From NCBI GenBank assembly GCA_963753185.1, contig CAVWBO010000007.1:1178001-1242000 (forward strand): a stretch of 64,000 nt of DNA, in the 5' to 3' direction. The position numbers and the translations under genes were made by a program. The DNA is from SZUA-442 sp963753185 (lineage in GTDB: Bacteria; Actinomycetota; Acidimicrobiia; Spongiisociales; UBA5794). A model generated the notes under the pieces. The model was not told the origin of the DNA. It made no database searches and worked only from the letters and a program-made list of their open reading frames with translations. Shown piece after piece: positions 26,929-36,472 of this stretch. How positions within the stretch are numbered: position 1 is the stretch's first letter; every line of letters begins with the position of its first letter.

Positions 26929-28129
26929 CTAGCGAGACCTCTCGAGCAGGAGGGCAATCCCCTGGCCGACGCCGATGCACATCGTCGCGAGTCCGTAACG
27001 CCCGTCCCGTGGCGTCCACTTCCCTGGCGACGGTACCGACGAGGCGGGCGCCTGACATCCCCAGGGGATGGCCGATCGCGATTGCCCCGCCGTTCGGGTT
27101 GACGTGTTCCGCATCGTCCGGCAGGCCGAGCTGGCGGAGGCAGGCGAGTGATTGCGACGCGAACGCCTCGTTGAGCTCGATCGCTTCGATCTCCGACAGC
27201 GACACACCGGTTCGATCGAGGAGCTTCCTCGTCGCCGGTACGGGGCCTATGCCCATGATGCGCGGTGGAACGCCTGCGGTGGCCATGCCGACGATACGTG
27301 CCATGGGTTCGCGGCCGAGCCGTTCCAAGGCTCGCTCGCTGACGACGACGGTGGCTGCGGCGCCGTCGTTGATCCCGGAAGCGTTGCCCGCCGTCACGGT
27401 TCCGCCTTCGAAGATCGGTGTGAGCGAGGCGAGTTTCTCGAGCGTCGAGTCCGGTCGAGGGTGCTCGTCCTCGGACACGATGGTCTCTGCTCCCCGGGGG
27501 AGGGGGACACGCACGGGTTCGATCTCACCGGCGAAGAACCCGCGCGAGATGGCGGCTGCCGTGCGGTCCTGGCTCCGCTGGGCGAACGCATCCTGGTCCT
27601 CCCTCGAGATGGCGAACTCGCTCGCGACGTTCTCGGCCGTGCCTGGCATCTCGTCCGTGCCGAAACGGTCGCGCATCCGTGGGTTGACGAACCGCCACCC
27701 GATGGTCGAGTCATGGACGACAACGGAACGGTCGAATGCGGACGCCGCCTTCGCCATGACCTTCGGCGCCCGGCTCATCGACTCGACCCCGCCCGCGATG
27801 ATGATGTCGGCTTCCCCGGCCTTGATCGTGCGCGCAGCGAGGCCGATGGCCTCCATCCCCGATCCACAGAGTCGGTTGACCGTGCTCGCCGGCACCTCGA
27901 CGGGGAGCCCCGCGATGAGTGACGACATGCGTGCCACGTTGCGGTTGTCCTCACCTGCCTGGTTCGCATCCCCGAAGTACACGTCGTCGATCGTGTCCGG
28001 CTCGATACCGCTCGACGCGACGATCGACGCGATCACGGCCGCCGCGAGGTCATCGGGCCGAACGGGAGCCAGGGCGCCGGCGAACCTGCCGATCGGTGTG
28101 CGGATGTAGTCGAGGAGGAAGGCTTCCAT
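26929..28129 (-). pseudogene. Thiolase (acetyl-CoA acyltransferase) with a frame break near the C-terminus
   Basis: It is a type-II thiolase that cleaves or condenses 3-oxoacyl-CoA. The N-terminal catalytic Cys lies in STVNRLCGSGMEAI, and GGVESMSRAP, NGGAIAIGHPLGMSGAR and the NEAFA segment are intact. The second active-site cysteine (CIGVGQGIALLLE) is reached only after a frame change. An extra base near 27004 breaks the expected TGGRYGLATM; removing it gives a normal end at 26929. ATG 28129 is family-typical. The break belongs to the same indel cluster as pstB and phoU, so it could be an artefact. The gene is convergent with phoU and 107 nt from paaN, divergently. Confidence 0.85.
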
Positions 28130-28236
28130 GGGGCGTCAGCCTACGGGAACGAGCAGCGAGTGTCGCACGCTCTCGGCCGCCGCGCCGGTGTCGGTCTCGG
28201 TACGCTGGTGCCATCGACCCAGGAAAGGACACCTGC

Positions 28237-29895
28237 GTGCCAGACTTCTTCGACGCCCATCGCGAGACCATCGAACGAGCCGTCGAGGCGATCTCGGCCA
28301 GAACCTACTGGAGCGCCTTCCCTGAGCATCCGAAGGCATACGGTGAGGAAGCACCCGTAACCGGACAGGACGCATTCGACGCGATGCGTGGGCGTCCGTT
28401 CACGACGGATCAGAAGAACTTCGGCTACGGGGCTGTCGCCGAATCCTCCCCGTACGGTGTGGAGCTCGGGATCGAGTATCCATCGACAACCGTGGATGCC
28501 ACGATCGAGGGAGCAGTCGCCGCCATGCGGACGTGGGGTCGCGCTACACCCCAGACAAGGGCAGGCGTGTGCCTCGAGATCCTCGATCGCCTGTCGAAGG
28601 ACTCGTTCACGATGGCCCATGCCGTGATGCACACGACAGGGCAGAGCTTCCTCATGGCCTTCCAAGCCGGCGGTCCCCACGCACTCGATCGCGCGCTCGA
28701 GGCGATCGCGTACGCCTACCAGGAGCAGACCCGGATCCCGAGTCCGTTGACGTGGGAGAAGCCGCAGGGACAACGTGACCCGCTCGTGATCGACAAGCGA
28801 TGGATCATCAGGCCCCGCGGCGTCGCCGTTACGATCGGCGTGTCCACCTTCCCCACGTGGAATGGGTATCCGGGGATCTTCGCATCCCTCGCCGCGGGCA
28901 ATCCTGTGATCGTCAAACCCCACCCCGGAACCATCCTGCCGTTCGCCATCCTCGTGCGCACGGCACGCGGCGTCATGGCCGAGGCAGGCTTCGATCCCGA
29001 CGTTGTCCAACTCCTTGTCGACACGCCCGATGCCCCCGTCGCGAAGGATCTCGTGATGCGACCGGAGGTCGGCATCGTCGACTACACGGGCGGATCGGCC
29101 TTCGGACGATGGCTCGAGGAGCACGCCACCCATGCTGACGTCTACACCGAGAAGGCGGGAGTCAACTCGGTCATCCTCGACTCGGTGCGCGACCTCGGGG
29201 CCGTCATGCGGAACCTGTCCGTTTCGATGACGATGTACTCGGGCCAGATGTGCACCACCCCCCAGAACCTGTTCATCCCGTCGTCCGGGGTGAAGGTCGG
29301 TGACGACGTCGTGCCGTACGACGACGTCGTCACCGCGTTCGTCGCTGCCGTCGACGGTCTGCTCGGGGACGATGCCAGGGCCGCTGGCGTCCTCGGCGCG
29401 ATCAAGGGCGAAGCGACGATCGAGCGTGTCGGCAGAGCCGCTTCGTCCGGTCGAATCCTGTCGCCGTCTCGGACCGTTACCAACGCAGAGTTCCCCGATG
29501 CCGTCGTGCGAACGCCGGTGATCATCGAGGTCGACGCGACGGACGATGCCCACCGTCATGAGATGTTCGGACCGATCATCTACGTGGTCAGGGCCGAATC
29601 CACGCGGGAAGCGATCACATCCGCGAAGTCAGCTGCGATCGACAGTGGCGCCATCACCTGGCTCGCGTATACGACGGACGACGCTGTGATGGAGGAGATC
29701 ATCGATGCCGCCGTCGAAGGAGGCGTCTCGGTTGCATTCAACCTCGCAGGCGGCCTCTTCGTGAACCAGTCGGCTGCGTTCTCCGACTTCCATGTAACGG
29801 GTGCGAACCCGGCGGGAAATGCCTCGCTCGCGGACCCGGCGTTCGTCGCGAAGCGGTTCCGCGTCGTTGGCGTGAGGATCGAGCCCGCGGCCTGA
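28237..29895 (+). CDS. paaN: PaaN-like aldehyde dehydrogenase-family protein
   Basis: The 552-residue protein matches the PaaN branch of the aldehyde dehydrogenase superfamily. That branch is longer than standard enzymes and linked to phenylacetate or related aromatic ring-opening pathways. Visible features are GVSTFPTWNGYPG (variant of the PWN loop), NPVIVKPHPGTILPFAILV, DYTGGSAFGRWL, TEKAGVNSVI with the general-base Glu and the catalytic Cys in GQMCTTPQNLF. No other paa genes are in the window, so the substrate is uncertain. I chose GTG 28237, with aggaaagg 8 nt upstream; the open frame extends further but without similarity. Confidence 0.85.
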   Translation: MPDFFDAHRETIERAVEAISARTYWSAFPEHPKAYGEEAPVTGQDAFDAMRGRPFTTDQKNFGYGAVAESSPYGVELGIEYPSTTVDATIEGAVAAMRTWGRATPQTRAGVCLEILDRLSKDSFTMAHAVMHTTGQSFLMAFQAGGPHALDRALEAIAYAYQEQTRIPSPLTWEKPQGQRDPLVIDKRWIIRPRGVAVTIGVSTFPTWNGYPGIFASLAAGNPVIVKPHPGTILPFAILVRTARGVMAEAGFDPDVVQLLVDTPDAPVAKDLVMRPEVGIVDYTGGSAFGRWLEEHATHADVYTEKAGVNSVILDSVRDLGAVMRNLSVSMTMYSGQMCTTPQNLFIPSSGVKVGDDVVPYDDVVTAFVAAVDGLLGDDARAAGVLGAIKGEATIERVGRAASSGRILSPSRTVTNAEFPDAVVRTPVIIEVDATDDAHRHEMFGPIIYVVRAESTREAITSAKSAAIDSGAITWLAYTTDDAVMEEIIDAAVEGGVSVAFNLAGGLFVNQSAAFSDFHVTGANPAGNASLADPAFVAKRFRVVGVRIEPAA

Positions 29896-29941
29896 ATCGC
29901 GAAGATCGACGTCCTTTTCGCGACGCTCGCAGGATTTTCCG

Positions 29942-29980
29942 GGCATCCGGGGTCTGATTCGTCTAACTTGCCCGGATGCC
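29942..29980 (+). promoter_or_regulatory. Inverted repeat around the -10 of the fadD-liv operon
   Basis: GGCATCCGGG (29942-29951) and CCCGGATGCC (29971-29980) are perfect 10-nt inverted arms with a 19-nt spacer. TAACTT (29964-29969) inside the spacer is a possible -10. The layout suggests an operator for a dimeric repressor upstream of the acyl-CoA synthetase gene. Confidence 0.45.
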
Positions 29981-30005
29981 GTGATGGCCGAACGGTGGGG
30001 AGATC

Positions 30006-31880
30006 ATGACGACAACCCTCGAACACACGAATGCCCCCGACCTGAGCCGCGCCTTCCCGACCGTCGCATGGCGGATTCGGGAGTGGGCGCGCACGACACC
30101 CGACCGTGTGGCGATGCGCGACAAGGACTTTGGCATCTGGCAGGAACGCACGAGCGCACGGGTCTGGGACGAGGTACTGACCGCCGCGCATGCGCTCCTG
30201 GCACTCGGTGTCCGTCCCGGTGACGTGACGTCGATCCATTCGGAGGATCGACCCGAGTGGTTGATCTTCGACTTCGCAACGGTCGCCATCCGAGGCATCT
30301 GCACGGGCATGTACCCGACCAATCCGACTGCCGAGGTGCAGTACCTCCTGAATGACGCAGGAGCGACGGTCCACATCGCCGAGGATCAGGAGCAGGTCGA
30401 CAAGGTCCTCGAGCCTGGGCGCGACGCGTTTCCGACGATCTCGACGATCGTGTACCTCGAGCCCCGAGGCGTGCACACGATGGACGATGATCGACTCATG
30501 TCATGGGACGAGTTCATGGCGATCGGACAGAATCACCGCGATGCCAATCCTGGTGCCGTCGAACGGCTGATGGCAGATGCCGAGCCCGACGAGGTCATGA
30601 CGCTCATCTACACGTCGGGAACCACGGGTCCCCCAAAGGGGGCCATGCTGACCCATCGCAATATCGAGTTCGCGGTCGAGAACGTCCTCAACGACCCCTC
30701 GCGCTTCGCGGCGGCCAAAGGGGAGAACACGTCGGACGAGAAGCTGACGTACCTGCCCCTCTGCCACGTCGCCGAGCGATTGTTCTCGTCGTGGTCGATG
30801 GCGTACAACGGCCCGATCCTCAACTTCGCCGAGTCGATCGACACCGTGCAGATGAACCTGCGCGAGGTACAGCCGACCATCTTCTTCGCGGTACCCCGCA
30901 TCTGGGAGCGCATCCATGCGGGAGTCCTCATCCGGCTCCAGGACGCAACGAGGCTCAAGCGGCTCACGTCGGCATTCGGCCTCAAGCTCGCCGCATACAT
31001 CGGCGCGAAGCGGGTCGAGAACAACGGCGACTTCACCTTCGGCGCGAAGCTGGCCTACTGGGTTGGCAATCCCATCTTCTTCCGCTCCCTTCGCACGCGG
31101 ATCGGGCTTCGCCACTGCAGGTACGCATCGTCTGGTGCCGCGCCGATCGCACCCGAGGTGCTCGAGTTCTTCATGGGACTCGGCATTCCCGTGTACGAGC
31201 TGTACGGCATGACCGAGAACACCGCGTGCGCAACGACGAACTTCGATGGGCGCGTGAAGGTCGGAACGGTGGGCGAGCCGTACGCGTCGATCGGGTTCCG
31301 CATCGATCCCGAGAGCGGCGAGATCCAGACGAAGCACCCTGCGGTATTCCCCGGCTACTGGAACAAACCGGAGGCGACCGCCGAGACCTTCACGGAGGAC
31401 GGTTGGTTGAAGACGGGCGACGTCGGCGTGTGGGTAGACGGGACACACGTCAAGATCGTCGACCGAATCAAGCACATCATCATCACGTCCGGTGGCAAGA
31501 ACATCTCGCCGTCGGAGATCGAGAACAGCCTCAAGACGTCTCCCTTCATCAAGGAGGCGATGGTCGTCGGTGACGGCAGGAAGTACCTGGCGGCGCTGAT
31601 CGGTATCGAGTTCGATGTCGTCGGTGACTGGGCGCTTCGCAGGCAGATCCCGTACACGACCTACCGCGACCTCTCGCAGAAGGAGGAGGTCATCGAGCTC
31701 ATCCAGGGAGTCGTCAACAAGACCAACGAGCGGTTCGCCAGGGTCGAACAGATCAAGGTGTTCCGGATGATCCCCAAGGAGCTCGATCACGAGGATGGCG
31801 AGCTCACCGCGACGCAGAAGATCAAGCGAAGCGCCATGGAAGACATGTTCGGCGATCTCGTGGAGTCGATGTACTCGTGA
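30006..31880 (+). CDS. Long-chain acyl-CoA synthetase (FadD15-like)
   Basis: It activates a carboxylic acid to its CoA thioester via an acyl-adenylate. The 624 residues contain the P-loop IYTSGTTGPPKGAMLTHRN, LPLCHVAERLFSSW, YGMTENT, WLKTGDVG and DRIKHIIITSGGKNISPSEIE. This is the order and spacing of long-chain (FadD15/AMP-forming) ligases. The gene heads an operon with a branched-chain-type ABC transporter and its stop overlaps livH (GTGA). That suggests import of an acid and immediate CoA activation, which is an inference. A ggggag sequence precedes ATG 30006. Confidence 0.92.
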   Translation: MTTTLEHTNAPDLSRAFPTVAWRIREWARTTPDRVAMRDKDFGIWQERTSARVWDEVLTAAHALLALGVRPGDVTSIHSEDRPEWLIFDFATVAIRGICTGMYPTNPTAEVQYLLNDAGATVHIAEDQEQVDKVLEPGRDAFPTISTIVYLEPRGVHTMDDDRLMSWDEFMAIGQNHRDANPGAVERLMADAEPDEVMTLIYTSGTTGPPKGAMLTHRNIEFAVENVLNDPSRFAAAKGENTSDEKLTYLPLCHVAERLFSSWSMAYNGPILNFAESIDTVQMNLREVQPTIFFAVPRIWERIHAGVLIRLQDATRLKRLTSAFGLKLAAYIGAKRVENNGDFTFGAKLAYWVGNPIFFRSLRTRIGLRHCRYASSGAAPIAPEVLEFFMGLGIPVYELYGMTENTACATTNFDGRVKVGTVGEPYASIGFRIDPESGEIQTKHPAVFPGYWNKPEATAETFTEDGWLKTGDVGVWVDGTHVKIVDRIKHIIITSGGKNISPSEIENSLKTSPFIKEAMVVGDGRKYLAALIGIEFDVVGDWALRRQIPYTTYRDLSQKEEVIELIQGVVNKTNERFARVEQIKVFRMIPKELDHEDGELTATQKIKRSAMEDMFGDLVESMYS

Positions 31881-32854
31881 CAGCACTCGTGGTGATCGGC
31901 CAGGCCGCCGCGGAGACGGACCTCGAGAAGTTCGTCAACGCGCTGACCTCCGGGATCGCACTGGGTGCCATCTACGCCCTCCTCGCCCTCGGCTTCGTCA
32001 TCATCTTCAAGGCGACCCAGGTCGTGAACTTCGCCCATGGTTCGATCGCCGCCCTCGGTGCGTTCTTCGTGGTGTATTTCGCGACCGTGGTCGACATTCC
32101 TGGACGGTGGATGGGGGACGCACCGGCGTGGATTCCGTGGCTCCTCGCCGCACTCCTCGCGATCGTCGCCACCGCCATCGTGGGCATCGTCATCGAGCGT
32201 GTGACGATCAGGCCGATGATCGGTGAGCCGCTGTTCGCCGTCGCGATGATCACCCTCGGACTCGACCTCATCATCAGGACCATCAGCAACGACCTCATGG
32301 ACAACACGATCCGGGGGCTCGGCGACCCGTGGGGTGCGTCGATCTGGGTCATCGGGCCATTACGAGTCGCCCACACCCAGCTCGTCACGGTCGGCGTCCT
32401 CATTGCGGTCGTGCTCATGCTCCTCGTCTTCTTCAGGTCGCGCACCGGCATTGCCGTTCGGGCAACCGCCTTCGACCAGGAAGCCGCCATGGCACAGGGG
32501 ATCTCGGTGGGCAAGGTGTTCGCGATCGCGTGGGCGATCGGCGCGGCGCTCGCGGCCATCGGAGGCATCTTCTCGTCGGTCGCGCCGCGTGCGGCGGGCG
32601 TCAGCCCGCTCACCGCGTTCATCGCATTCCGTGCATTCCCCGTCGTGATCATCGGCGGCCTCGACTCGATCGCTGGTGCGATCGTCGCCGGCCTCCTCGT
32701 GGGGATCGCCGAGGTGTTCGCAGGCGTGTATCTCGGGAGCGTTTCGTGGCTCGGCATCGGATTCTCCGGGATCGTTCCGTGGCTCCTCATGATGGTGATC
32801 CTGCTCGTGAGGCCGTACGGGCTGTTCGGAACCGAGGAGATCCGTCGCGTATGA
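31877..32854 (+). CDS. livH: Branched-chain-type ABC transporter permease LivH
   Basis: The 325-residue membrane protein has the LivH layout of eight or more helices. It shows GAIYALLALGFVIIFKATQVVNFAHGSI near the N-terminus and AMAQGISVGKVFAIAWAIGAALAAIGG as the ATPase-contact loop. The end is PVVIIGGLDSIAGAIVAGLLVG. The start is GTG 31877, overlapping the fadD stop by 4 nt. Its stop overlaps livM (ATGA). With LivM it forms the translocation pore. The HAAT family imports amino acids but also urea, amides and aromatic acids. Confidence 0.92.
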   Translation: MTALVVIGQAAAETDLEKFVNALTSGIALGAIYALLALGFVIIFKATQVVNFAHGSIAALGAFFVVYFATVVDIPGRWMGDAPAWIPWLLAALLAIVATAIVGIVIERVTIRPMIGEPLFAVAMITLGLDLIIRTISNDLMDNTIRGLGDPWGASIWVIGPLRVAHTQLVTVGVLIAVVLMLLVFFRSRTGIAVRATAFDQEAAMAQGISVGKVFAIAWAIGAALAAIGGIFSSVAPRAAGVSPLTAFIAFRAFPVVIIGGLDSIAGAIVAGLLVGIAEVFAGVYLGSVSWLGIGFSGIVPWLLMMVILLVRPYGLFGTEEIRRV

Positions 32855-34125
32855 GGGGCAGACCGAATCTCTTCACGTCCTACCAGTCCGAGATGTCGCT
32901 GTTCCCGTCAACGACCAAGCGTGTCTCCATGGTGCTGGTCGCCGTCATCGCGGTCCTCGCGCCCCTCGCTGCCCTGCCCTTCTTCGGCTATCTCGGGGAC
33001 AGCGGGTGGCTGATCCTGATCAACCGAACCTTGATATTCGCGATCGGTGCGCTGGGGTTGAACCTCCTCACCGGCGTCGCGGGACAGGTGTCCCTCGGAC
33101 ACGCCTTCTTCCTCGCCGTGGGCGCATACACCGCGGTACTGCTCGGTGGCGAGGCAGGGAGCACGACGTGGGGTTTCGGTCTCCCGATGTGGATCTGGCT
33201 CCCCGCAGCGGGAGTCGTGGCCGCAGCGATCGGAATCGCGGTTGCCCCGCTCGGAGTGAGGATCAGGGGCCTGTACCTGGCGTTCGCCACGCTCGGGCTC
33301 GTGTTCATCGGCCAGCACATCTTCCGGAACGTCAACTCGATCACAGGCACCCCTGGCATCGGGAGACGGTGGCCCTCTCTCGAGTTCGCGCTCTGGAAGG
33401 AGATGGATCCCCTCGTCTCATTCGCCGAGGACGGTCCCTTGTGGTGGTTCCTGCGTCCGGTCAACCTCCTGCCGTGGGTGCAGGTCGACGAGATGTCGGC
33501 CGAGGTCAAGACCTACTTCTTCCTCCTCGTCTTGATGGCCGTGTTCGCACTGGTGTCGAAGAACATCATGCGCACCAGGGTCGGTCGCTCGTGGGCTGCG
33601 ATCCGCGATCGGGACATCGCAGCCGAGGTCATGGGTGTCAACGAGGTGAGGGGCAAGACCCAGGCGTTCGCGATCTCGTCGTTCTATGCGGGACTCGCAG
33701 GTGCGCTCCTCGGCTCCGTCGTCGGCCAGCTCATACCTGAGACTTGGGACCTCCTGCTGTCGGTGGAGTTCGTCGCCATCATCCTCATCGGCGGCGCGGG
33801 AACGGTCGCGGGAACGCTCATGGGGTCGTTCTTTGTGCTCATGTCGCCGAGGATCGTCGAGAACACCACTCGCTGGCTCGCGGCCCAGGCCGAGGACGGG
33901 GGGCTGTTCTCGTGGCTCGGCAACCTCATCATCCGTTCGGGGCCTGATGACGTCATCGGCATCATCTCCCTCGAGGCCGCAGGACCGGGTCTGAGCATCT
34001 TCCAGTTCAACGTCGTCCTGTTCGGCATCCTGATCGTCGTGTTCCTCATTGCCGAGCCGCTCGGATTGTTCGGCATCTGGATACGCGTGAGGAACTACTG
34101 GAGGGGTTGGCCGTTCACCTACTGA
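32851..34125 (+). CDS. livM: Branched-chain-type ABC transporter permease LivM
   Basis: The 424-residue permease has GALGLNLLTGVAGQVSLGHAFFLAVGAY, the typical LivM start after a hydrophilic leader of about 25 residues. The ATPase-contact loop is RDIAAEVMGVNEVRGKTQAFAIS, and IILIGGAGTVAGTLMGSFF lies near the end. Longer than E. coli LivM family averages in the loops, it has an extra hydrophilic stretch of about 65 residues after RNVNSITG. ATG 32851 overlaps the livH stop by 4 nt; the open frame upstream lies inside livH and is not coding. Confidence 0.92.
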   Translation: MRGRPNLFTSYQSEMSLFPSTTKRVSMVLVAVIAVLAPLAALPFFGYLGDSGWLILINRTLIFAIGALGLNLLTGVAGQVSLGHAFFLAVGAYTAVLLGGEAGSTTWGFGLPMWIWLPAAGVVAAAIGIAVAPLGVRIRGLYLAFATLGLVFIGQHIFRNVNSITGTPGIGRRWPSLEFALWKEMDPLVSFAEDGPLWWFLRPVNLLPWVQVDEMSAEVKTYFFLLVLMAVFALVSKNIMRTRVGRSWAAIRDRDIAAEVMGVNEVRGKTQAFAISSFYAGLAGALLGSVVGQLIPETWDLLLSVEFVAIILIGGAGTVAGTLMGSFFVLMSPRIVENTTRWLAAQAEDGGLFSWLGNLIIRSGPDDVIGIISLEAAGPGLSIFQFNVVLFGILIVVFLIAEPLGLFGIWIRVRNYWRGWPFTY

Positions 34126-34204
34126 CAGAGATCCATTCGGGGCGCGGCCGGTGTCGCCGCCCGGGAGGAAAAGGGAGAGGAAGAAAATGAGAAGGAGAAA
34201 CACG

Positions 34205-35605
34205 ATGCGAAGAGGATTGAGCTTGCTCATTCTCGTGCTCGCGATGGCGCTCGTCGCCGCCGCGTGCAGCTCGGACAGCGACGACACGACGACGACCGCC
34301 GCACCAGGCGACACGACGACGACGACGGCCGCGCCCGAGGAGACCACGACGACCACTGCAGGGGAGACGCCCTCCGAGGTCCTCACCGACATCGGCGTCG
34401 ATGCCGAGAGCAAGGTGATCAAGCTCGGTTTGCTTGCTGACCTCACCGGCCTGTTCGCTGCACTCGTGAACGACATCACCGACGCGCAGAAGGTGTACTG
34501 GGACAACGTCAACGATGCTGGTGGCCTCGCCGACGGCTGGACCGTCGAGCTCGTCATCGAGGACACCAACTACAACGTCGAGCAGCACATGGAGAAGTAC
34601 GAGGTCCTCCGCAACGAGGTCGTCGCGATCAGCCAGTCGACCGGTTCGCCGACGAGCGTCACCATGCTCGCCGACGCGATCGCCGACAACCTGCTGTTCA
34701 TCCCCTTGAGCTGGTACTCGGGCTGGGGCATCCCAGAGTTCGACCAGGGCGTGGCGCTCGAGCAGAACACCAACTACTGCATCGAGTCGATGAACCTCGT
34801 CCACTTCATCCAGGAACAGGGTGGACAGACGATCGCTCTGGCGACCTTCCCCGGTGACTACGGGCAGGATGCGGCTGCCGGCGTGAAGCTGGCTGCTGAG
34901 CACTATGGGATGGAGATCGTGTATGACGGCGAGGCCGCCGTAATCCCCGGTCAGGACCAGACGGCCGTCATCCAGGGAATCGTGGGCTCCGGCGCGGACT
35001 GGACGTTCCTGACGACGAACCCCTCGATCGGGGCGGAGATCCTCGCCGGCTCTGTGCAGTCCGGGTACACGGGGATGTTCACGGGTTCGACGCCGACGTA
35101 CGACTTCCGCCTGCTCGACTCCGCTGCGGGACCGCTCTATGACGCGGTCTACTACCAGTCCGGATACAACGTGGGTTGGGGTACCGACACGCCGGGCAAC
35201 AACGAGATGATGGCGGCAATGGCAGAGGCCTTCCCTGACCGTCGGCCGAGCGATGCCTTCATCACGGGATGGAACGAGTCGATCACGATGCGTGCGGTTC
35301 TCGAGGCCGCCATCGCGGCCGGTGACCTGACCCGTGCCGGCGTCGTTGCGGCGGCGGCCACGGTCGAAGGCGTCGACTTCGGTGGAGCAGCACCGAATCA
35401 GGGATACGCGGGTGCTCCGAACGACTACGTGATGCGCGAGCTCGCGGTGTTCAACCCGGATCTCGCCACGTACACGGCGGCGGGTGGTGCGGAGCAGACG
35501 CTTTCGCAGGCTGGTGCAACGACGGGGTCTCTCGTCGAGAAGGACTTCTTCGTGGGTGATGCCGCGGCGGAGTTCGAGTTCACGGCACCCTGCTTCGAGC
35601 TATAG
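34205..35605 (+). CDS. Branched-chain-type ABC transporter substrate-binding lipoprotein
   Basis: The 466-residue product is an exported type-I periplasmic-binding protein (LivK/Leu-Ile-Val-binding fold). A lipoprotein signal ends at C21 (LVAAACSS) and is followed by a Thr-rich spacer of about 35 residues. The binding domains show KLGLLADLTGLFA and DGWTVELVIEDTNYNVEQ. Ligand specificity cannot be read. ATG 34205 has aggag at 7 nt; ATG 34187, with gagagg at 6 nt, is an in-frame alternative. A strong hairpin follows the gene. The position inside the fadD-liv operon suggests that the ligand is the acid activated by FadD. Confidence 0.9.
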   Translation: MRRGLSLLILVLAMALVAAACSSDSDDTTTTAAPGDTTTTTAAPEETTTTTAGETPSEVLTDIGVDAESKVIKLGLLADLTGLFAALVNDITDAQKVYWDNVNDAGGLADGWTVELVIEDTNYNVEQHMEKYEVLRNEVVAISQSTGSPTSVTMLADAIADNLLFIPLSWYSGWGIPEFDQGVALEQNTNYCIESMNLVHFIQEQGGQTIALATFPGDYGQDAAAGVKLAAEHYGMEIVYDGEAAVIPGQDQTAVIQGIVGSGADWTFLTTNPSIGAEILAGSVQSGYTGMFTGSTPTYDFRLLDSAAGPLYDAVYYQSGYNVGWGTDTPGNNEMMAAMAEAFPDRRPSDAFITGWNESITMRAVLEAAIAAGDLTRAGVVAAAATVEGVDFGGAAPNQGYAGAPNDYVMRELAVFNPDLATYTAAGGAEQTLSQAGATTGSLVEKDFFVGDAAAEFEFTAPCFEL

Positions 35606-35620
35606 GGACACAGACGATCC

Positions 35621-35649
35621 GAGGGGGTGTGGCTCGGCCACACCCCCTC
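35621..35649 (+). terminator. Intra-operon hairpin after the substrate-binding protein gene
   Basis: A perfect 13-bp stem (GAGGGGGTGTGGC with its complement) closes a 3-nt loop and has no T tract. It lies between the binding-protein gene and livF, the usual place for a partial terminator or mRNA stabiliser. Confidence 0.6.
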
Positions 35650-35677
35650 CCAAACCCGACGGAGGTGAACCACCCCC

Positions 35678-36472
35678 ATGCTTGAGGTAGCCAACCTCGA
35701 AGTCGTCTACAACGACGTGGTCCTCGTGCTGCGTGGCCTGTCCCTCGAGGTGAAGGACGGCCAGATCGTGGCACTGCTCGGCGCGAACGGCGCAGGCAAG
35801 ACGACGACACTTCGAGCCATCACAGGGCTTCTCGACGTGCACGAGGGTGACATCACCAAAGGGTCGATCACCTACAACGGTGAGGACATCGGTGACAAGG
35901 ACGCATCGACGATCGTCCGCGCAGGCATAGCCCAGGTGATGGAGGGGCGGCGGGTGTTCGCAGAGATGTCCGTCGAGGACAACCTCCGAACCGGAGCGAC
36001 GACCAACAAGGACTCGTCGAGTGTGAAGGCGAACCACGACATGGTCATGGAGATGTTCCCTGTCCTCGCGAACCGTCGCAAGGACACGGCGGGCTACCTC
36101 TCGGGAGGCGAGCAGCAGATGCTCGCGATCGGTCGGGCGTTGATGGCGAACCCGACGCTGCTGATCCTCGACGAGCCGTCCCTGGGGCTGGCCCCGATGC
36201 TCGTTGCCCAGATCCGCGACATCATCGTGGACATCAACAGGCGTGGGACGTCGGTTCTGCTCATCGAGCAGAACGCGAACATGGCACTTTCGATCGCCGA
36301 CTACGGATACATCATGGAGACCGGCAAGGTCGTCATGGACGGTGATCCGAAGAAGCTGCTCTCTGACGAGGACGTCCAGGAGTTCTACCTCGGGCTGCAC
36401 GCCGAAGGTGGCGAGCGGAAGTCGTTCAGGGACGTGAAGCACTACAAGCGGAGGAAGCGGTGGTTGTCGTGA
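35678..36472 (+). CDS. livF: Branched-chain-type ABC transporter ATPase LivF
   Basis: The 264-residue ATPase has Walker A GANGAGKTTT, the Q-loop region QVMEGRRVFAEMSVEDNL typical of LivF, the signature YLSGGEQQMLAIGRAL and Walker B LLILDEPSLGLAP. The switch His is replaced in context by LLIEQNANMA, which is normal for LivF. A basic C-terminal tail (KHYKRRKRWLS) is an addition relative to most homologues. The ribosome site is ggaggtg before ATG 35678. Its stop overlaps the livG start. Confidence 0.93.
   Translation: MLEVANLEVVYNDVVLVLRGLSLEVKDGQIVALLGANGAGKTTTLRAITGLLDVHEGDITKGSITYNGEDIGDKDASTIVRAGIAQVMEGRRVFAEMSVEDNLRTGATTNKDSSSVKANHDMVMEMFPVLANRRKDTAGYLSGGEQQMLAIGRALMANPTLLILDEPSLGLAPMLVAQIRDIIVDINRRGTSVLLIEQNANMALSIADYGYIMETGKVVMDGDPKKLLSDEDVQEFYLGLHAEGGERKSFRDVKHYKRRKRWLS

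Noticed and set aside
26905..26940. Terminator between phoU and the thiolase gene
   Set aside because: AGCGAGA and TCTCG arms exist but are interrupted, overlap the thiolase stop and have no T tract.
28141..29559. Long minus-strand open frame opposite paaN
   Set aside because: It is a shadow of the conserved aldehyde dehydrogenase-family gene, with composition rich in Arg, Gly and Asp and no motifs.
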